Source: Xenorhabdus mauleonii (GTDB taxonomy: Bacteria > Pseudomonadota > Gammaproteobacteria > Enterobacterales > Enterobacteriaceae). From it: a stretch of 64,000 nt of DNA. Below the pieces are notes generated by a model, which had not been told where the DNA came from, ran no database searches, and worked only from the letters and a program-made list of their open reading frames with translations. This document shows positions 59,510 through 64,000 of this stretch, one piece after another. The position numbers and the translations under genes were made by a program. Location: contig NZ_FORG01000010.1 of assembly GCF_900113945.1 (NCBI RefSeq), positions 62,001 through 126,000 on the forward strand, given 5' to 3'. Positions within the stretch are counted from its first letter, which is position 1. Each line of letters opens with the position of its first letter.

Positions 59510-60965
59510 AAAATATTTCCTTTATGGTGCCCTGACTCTGTTTTTCTGTTTTCCTCATACAAACGTTTCTGCGCTTGAGCAGGAACGATTGGCTTTATCA
59601 AAAGCTGATGACGGCCAGCGTCGGGAAATTGCAGAAGAAGTGATAGGGCTGTCATTGAGTGACGCGATATCGCTGGGGTTAAGAAATAACTATGCCATTC
59701 GCAGTGTTTATTTGGATCGCATTGCGCAGAAATTTGACTTGCGGGTGGCGGAAGACAGATTTACCCCCAAGTTACAGCTAAGAGGACGTTACACTGCCGG
59801 TAAAAATCAGGATGCAAATTTCAGGAAAGCTAGCTTTTCACCCGAAGCTACATTGCTGACTCCGTTGGGAACGCGCTTTACGCTCTCATGGGCACGGGAA
59901 AACAATAAATCGGGCAGCAACAATGTTCACAACGATGGCGCAAGCATTACGCTTATCCAGCCGCTTTTACGGGGAGCAGGAACCGATATCAATAATGCCC
60001 CGGTTTTACTGGCAAAACTGCGGGAGCAAACTCATCGGCTGAACCTGAAATCCACGGTTTCCGATTCAATCACACAAATCATTCTGGCCTACCATGCATT
60101 GCTTCGTGCTCAGGAGCAGCAGGCTTTATCTGTTGCTTCCCTTAAACGCATGCAGAAATTAGTGGAGACGAATAAGGAGTTGATTGATGCCGGCAGAATG
60201 GCACAGACCGATATCATACAAACTCAGGCGGATCTCGCGATGCAAGAACTTTCAGCGAAAGAGGCTGAAAATCATGTGCATACTACAAAACTGGCTCTGC
60301 TTAAATTACTTGCCCTGAGTCTCAAAACACCTATCCATGCAACCGACACATTGCAAGGCATGCATGTCCGATTGAATGTTGAGCAATCCATCAAAAAAGC
60401 GCAGGATCAGCAGCCGACTTATCTTATCCAACAACTTTCTGCAAAAGCCGCAGATATTCAATTATTGCAAGCTAAGGATAACCGGCTCTGGGATTTATCT
60501 TTGGTTGGGGGAACATCACAGTATCGTTCATCTTCTTCTGATACCCGCGATTGGGAAAATTATGTCGGAATACAACTGGATATTCCAATCGGTGATCTGA
60601 CAAAAAAACAGGCGGAAGTTCAGGCCCGAGTGGATGTGCAAAAGCAGGCATTAAATTTGGAAGAAGCCAAAATAAATCTGGAGCAGAAAGTCATTAATGC
60701 CATCCGTGATACCGAATCCCGCTGGCAGGAATATCAATTGGCAATAAAAGCCAGTTCGCTTTCGCAACAGAAACTCGAAATTGAACAGGAAAAATTGCAG
60801 GCAGGGAGATCCAGTAACTTTCAGGTTCTGAGTTTCGAAACTGATCTCAGAAATGCCGAAAATGCGCGCCTGAATACACTTATCCAGTATCTCAATGCAC
60901 AGGCGGAGTTGGATCAAACTCTGGGAACGACGCTGGAAAGTTGGGAGATAACGATTAATGAATAA
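59502..60965 (+). CDS. TolC-like outer-membrane efflux protein
   Basis: A 487-residue protein with a signal peptide (MIKKYFLYGALTLFFCFPHT, cut after about residue 24). The two-repeat, coiled-coil pattern of outer-membrane efflux channels follows, including LSLSDAISLGLRNNYAIRS and ISLIQPLLRGAG-like (LIQPLLRGAGTDINN). The start at 59502 overlaps the permease; the frame from 59427 does not carry a signal peptide. It gives the exporter a dedicated outer-membrane channel rather than relying on TolC. Confidence 0.85.
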   Translation: MIKKYFLYGALTLFFCFPHTNVSALEQERLALSKADDGQRREIAEEVIGLSLSDAISLGLRNNYAIRSVYLDRIAQKFDLRVAEDRFTPKLQLRGRYTAGKNQDANFRKASFSPEATLLTPLGTRFTLSWARENNKSGSNNVHNDGASITLIQPLLRGAGTDINNAPVLLAKLREQTHRLNLKSTVSDSITQIILAYHALLRAQEQQALSVASLKRMQKLVETNKELIDAGRMAQTDIIQTQADLAMQELSAKEAENHVHTTKLALLKLLALSLKTPIHATDTLQGMHVRLNVEQSIKKAQDQQPTYLIQQLSAKAADIQLLQAKDNRLWDLSLVGGTSQYRSSSSDTRDWENYVGIQLDIPIGDLTKKQAEVQARVDVQKQALNLEEAKINLEQKVINAIRDTESRWQEYQLAIKASSLSQQKLEIEQEKLQAGRSSNFQVLSFETDLRNAENARLNTLIQYLNAQAELDQTLGTTLESWEITINE

Positions 60966-62247
60966 ATGCTCGATATTTTTAAACTCAGTACGTTCATATT
61001 TAATGGTTAAACGATATCGGTGGATTATTGCGGGCCTATTTATTGTGGCGCTCTGTTTTCTTTTTTCTTTCCGTTACTTGTTTTCAGAACATTCATCGGA
61101 TCAACAATCGGTACAGTGGATGGAAATAACGCCCGTTTTGATAGAAAAAAAACTGGGATTGGTCGGCAAACTGCAATCCAGACGCCTTGAAACTATCCCG
61201 GCGCCATTTGAGGGCATTATCAAGCAGGTTCTGGTGAAAGAAGGGCAGCGGGTGAGTCAGGATCAGACATTAATTACGCTCGATACCCGAAAAATTGATA
61301 TCGAACTTCGACAGGCGCAGGTTGAGATGATTAAAGCCTCATCCGTAGTTGACCAATTACACGACTGGGAAAACAGTCAGGACGTTATTCGAGCCAGAAG
61401 GAACGTTGAAAATGCCAACCATATGGTGATGGAAATAAAAAATAACCTCGCAAAAACGCAGGCACTTTTTTCACGGGGCATTGTTCCTCGAATGGAAGTG
61501 GAAACACTTGAGCAGCAACTTCGCCGGCAACTGACCGATCTCGCTTCAGCACAGGGTGATCTTACCTCTACCCGCCAAAAAGGGGATGCAAGTAACGTAC
61601 AGGTTGCAGAAATGGAGCTTCAGAATGCAACAAGCCGTTATCAGGCATTGCAGGATCAACAGGCTAACAAAGCAATCAAGGCCCCGTTTTCAGGTGTCGT
61701 ATTGAGGGCAACCCAAGGAGAGAAAGGGAAATTCGTGACAATTCAGGCCGGTATTCGGGTGACTGAGGGAGCACCTTTGCTGGAAATGATGGATACCACA
61801 CAATATCAGGTGTTGGCACAGGTAGAAGAAGCTGATCTTGCCAAACTCAAAGAAGGGCAGGCAGTAAAAATCAGCGGGGAAGGGTTTTCTGAGAATTATC
61901 TGGATGGCGAAATTGAAGCCATTGCAATGCAAAGTACCAATAACGATAACCCCGGATCGGCGATTTATTATGATGTTGTGATGAAAGTAACTTCCCCCAT
62001 AAACCGGAATTATTCCATCAGGCCCGGCATGAGTGCCAAAGTGAATATTATTGTTTATCGCAATGAGAAAGGCGTTGTGGTGCCGGAAAAAACATTAATG
62101 CGGGATAACGACGGACAATTATCAGTGAATTGGCGACCCGATTTAAAAAGCCAGCCGGTGTCCCGGCGGATCACTGTGGGTGAGGCAATACCTGAAGGTA
62201 TTGAGATCCACGGGTTGGAAACGGGATTTATTGCCTTGCCTCAATGA
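60958..62247 (+). CDS. HlyD/MacA-like periplasmic adaptor
   Basis: A 429-residue membrane-fusion protein. One N-terminal membrane helix is at about 22-42. A lipoyl-like half (IPAPFEGIIKQVLVKEGQRVSQDQTLITLD), a long coiled-coil hairpin (about 115-235), the second lipoyl half (IKAPFSGVVLRA) and a beta-barrel domain (YQVLAQVEEADLAKLKEGQAVKI) follow. It would link the MacB-like permease to the outer-membrane channel. It overlaps the previous gene by 8 bases and is the last gene of the four-gene operon. Confidence 0.88.
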   Translation: MNKCSIFLNSVRSYLMVKRYRWIIAGLFIVALCFLFSFRYLFSEHSSDQQSVQWMEITPVLIEKKLGLVGKLQSRRLETIPAPFEGIIKQVLVKEGQRVSQDQTLITLDTRKIDIELRQAQVEMIKASSVVDQLHDWENSQDVIRARRNVENANHMVMEIKNNLAKTQALFSRGIVPRMEVETLEQQLRRQLTDLASAQGDLTSTRQKGDASNVQVAEMELQNATSRYQALQDQQANKAIKAPFSGVVLRATQGEKGKFVTIQAGIRVTEGAPLLEMMDTTQYQVLAQVEEADLAKLKEGQAVKISGEGFSENYLDGEIEAIAMQSTNNDNPGSAIYYDVVMKVTSPINRNYSIRPGMSAKVNIIVYRNEKGVVVPEKTLMRDNDGQLSVNWRPDLKSQPVSRRITVGEAIPEGIEIHGLETGFIALPQ

Positions 62248-62811
62248 TAGCATTGCTCAAAAAATACAATCGAATCGATCAGAAAAAAGCATCGCCAGAA
62301 TAAGGGGGTCTTTATCGTGTGGTATTACTGAAGAAACGTGAAAGCCAGCAAACTGTCCAATAAGTAGGCTGTTTTTGAATCAATCCGGGAAAAGGCAGTC
62401 ATTATTTTATTCAATCCGTCTTTTTATTGCTTTGCATTTTGCTTTGTATTTAAAAAGCATAAGAGAAATTTACTATCAATAATTTAATATTTTTCAAAAT
62501 AAAATATTTCTGTAAATCTAGGTTGTTGTAGTTGCCGATACTTCCATCTGAAAATACACTGTCACAGTAACATGTTCCCTGTATTTTGTTTTGCAGGAAC
62601 ATAAATCCAGCGCTTCAGCTATCCCAACATCATTTTACCGCTTACCTAATAAACGCCGATCAGCATTTTTTACAATTCATACATTCCATTAAATCAGGAG
62701 AAAACCGCCTTATAGAACGAAACAGGAACCATCCTTAAACCGGCTTTCCAAGTGATAGTTCGGTTGGTACAAAAATATTGGTTGGTACAAAAATAATAGA
62801 AGGAGACGTTT
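62248..62811. other. Gap before the ThDP enzyme gene
   Basis: 564 AT-rich bases. An imperfect hairpin (ATGTTCC 62572-62578 with GGAACAT 62596-62602) and an 18-base tandem duplication (62762-62797) are the only structures I see. No terminator is evident after the adaptor gene. Confidence 0.5.
62762..62797 (+). repeat. Tandem 18-base repeat directly ahead of the ribosome-binding site
   Basis: GGTTGGTACAAAAATATT (62762-62779) is followed at once by GGTTGGTACAAAAATAAT (62780-62797), 17 of 18 identical. The aaggag site of the next gene begins three bases later. It could be a slippage duplication in the leader or a paired binding site. Confidence 0.85.
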
Positions 62812-64000
62812 ATGAATGGCGCGGAAAGTCTATTGAGATCGTTAACCGCCAGTGGAGTAACGGTCTGTTTCGGAAATCCTGGCACTTCGGAAATGCATTT
62901 TGTCTCAGCACTTGATAGCGTCAGCGAAATGCGATGTATACTTGGCCTTCACGAAAATGTCATTACAGGTGCGGCTGATGGCTATGCCAGAATGTCGGGA
63001 AAACCTGCCTGCACTTTGCTCCATCTTGGTCCGGGTCTGTCGAACGGACTCGCCAATCTTCACAATGCCCGTCGGGCATCCAGCCCAATCGTTAATATTG
63101 TTGGTGATCACGCTTTATCCCATACAGGCATTGATGCGCCTTTGGCATCCGATATTGTCAGTATCGCACGCCCGGTATCAAATTGGGTTTATACCTCCAC
63201 CAGCGCAAGAAATGTAGGGGCTGACGCAGCCAGAGCGGTACAGGCTGCCAATGCTGCCCCCGGCAATATCGCGACGTTGATATTGCCGGCAGATACAGCA
63301 TGGAGTGATGCTGATGACGTTGCAAATCCACTTCCATTTGCTTCACCTGTCGATGTAGCACAATGCACGATCGAACGTGTAGCAGTTCAGTTGCGTCACG
63401 CGTTGTCCCCCGCCATTTTATTGCGGGGGGATGTTCTTAGAGATGAAGGTTTGATTCACGCGGGCCAAATCGCGAAACACACAGGAGCCAGACTGCTGTG
63501 TGATACTTTTGCGCCCCGTTTGCAGCGTGGGGCGGGGCGGGTTGTGGTAGAAAGATTGCCCTATTTTGCCGAACAGGTATTGGAGAGTTTACAGGGCGTT
63601 GATCTACTTGTGTTGGTCGGCGCTAAGCCACCAGTCAGTTTCTTTGCTTATCCTGATAAACCGGGCTGGCTGACGCCGAAAGGCTGTACGCTTTCTGTAT
63701 TGTCTCATCCCCATGAAAATGGCCGGAGTGCATTGTCTTCATTAGTCGAGGCGTTGGGAGCCGCCAAAGATTCACCGACAGTCACTAAATTGAATGTCTC
63801 TGCGTTTTCCCGGGCGGGGGCATTGGATGCCTGCTCAGTGATACAGGCTGTAGCACGGCATATGCCAGAAAATGCAATTCTGGTGGACGAATCTGTCAGC
63901 TCTGGATTTCCTCATTATGGCATTACAGCCACAGCGGTGCCGCATGATTACCTAAATCTGACAGGAGGAGCCATCGGCAGCATGATGGCTGTATCGATCG
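62812..64000 (+). CDS. Thiamine-diphosphate enzyme, acetolactate synthase large-subunit-like (partial)
   Basis: An open frame of about 396 residues reaches the right edge without a stop. The start at 62812 follows an aaggag site. The N-terminus (MNGAESLLRSLTASGVTVCF, GNPGTSEMHFVSALD) and the catalytic Glu48 in GLHENVITGAADGYARMSG identify the ThDP decarboxylase superfamily. LLHLGPGLSNGLANLHNARRA and VDESVSSGFPHYG are typical of the subgroup annotated as acetolactate synthase large subunit or benzoylformate decarboxylase-like. The reaction is unknown. Members often occur in secondary metabolism. It follows the exporter operon in the same direction and may belong to the same system. Confidence 0.82.
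   Translation, partial: MNGAESLLRSLTASGVTVCFGNPGTSEMHFVSALDSVSEMRCILGLHENVITGAADGYARMSGKPACTLLHLGPGLSNGLANLHNARRASSPIVNIVGDHALSHTGIDAPLASDIVSIARPVSNWVYTSTSARNVGADAARAVQAANAAPGNIATLILPADTAWSDADDVANPLPFASPVDVAQCTIERVAVQLRHALSPAILLRGDVLRDEGLIHAGQIAKHTGARLLCDTFAPRLQRGAGRVVVERLPYFAEQVLESLQGVDLLVLVGAKPPVSFFAYPDKPGWLTPKGCTLSVLSHPHENGRSALSSLVEALGAAKDSPTVTKLNVSAFSRAGALDACSVIQAVARHMPENAILVDESVSSGFPHYGITATAVPHDYLNLTGGAIGSMMAVSI

Overview
The window is a chromosomal segment from an enterobacterium. Proteins of the dcw cluster, the pyruvate dehydrogenase operon, acnB and gcvTHP look close to their E. coli counterparts, several of which I recall well, and the order within blocks is largely that of E. coli. 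AT-rich intergenic DNA, two families of short palindromic repeats, and loss of nadC, guaC and aroP from their usual places suggest the Morganellaceae, most likely Xenorhabdus or Photorhabdus. That assignment is inference from recall, not from a search.

Layout. 1-11.1 kb: end of the cell wall and division cluster (murG 3' end, murC, ddlB, ftsQ, ftsA, ftsZ, lpxC), a DciA-like DUF721 gene on the opposite strand, then the secM-secA translation-arrest pair. 11.3-14.2 kb: an insertion relative to E. coli holding a group-2 pyrF and an ABC-F ATPase, both on the minus strand. 14.4-21.7 kb: mutT, yacG-zapD-coaE, hofC-hofB-ppdD, ampD-ampE. 22.3-29.6 kb: pdhR-aceE-aceF-lpd with a perfect PdhR-type operator in front. 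29.7-32.3 kb: two accessory minus-strand genes (a fold-type II PLP enzyme and a GNAT acetyltransferase). 33.0-36.2 kb: acnB and yacL.

At about 36.2-36.4 kb the order jumps to a block that lies far away in E. coli: mscS, argO, yggE, argP, rpiA, serA, fau, ssrS (6S RNA), zapA, ygfB, pepP, ubiH, ubiI, gcvT, gcvH, gcvP (to 53.5 kb). The gcv operon is interrupted between gcvH and gcvP by a terminator-like hairpin and a palindromic repeat.

53.6-64.0 kb is accessory. It holds a LysE/RhtB exporter, a decayed fragment of a second gcvP, a stand-alone formyltransferase-like enzyme, and three tandem paralogous genes for small secreted two-cysteine proteins, the first two with a shared palindrome at identical spacing. 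It ends with a four-gene overlapping operon for a MacB-type ATPase, permease, TolC-like channel and HlyD/MacA-like adaptor, and the start of a thiamine-diphosphate enzyme that runs off the window. The exporter and the ThDP enzyme could belong to a small-molecule locus extending beyond the end.

The genes I find most worth following up are the three secreted paralogues with their common control element, the exporter/ThDP/formyltransferase region, the SecM variant with its matching RNA stem, and the three-copy repeat, of which one copy lies directly ahead of the exporter operon and another at the edge of the gcvP remnant.
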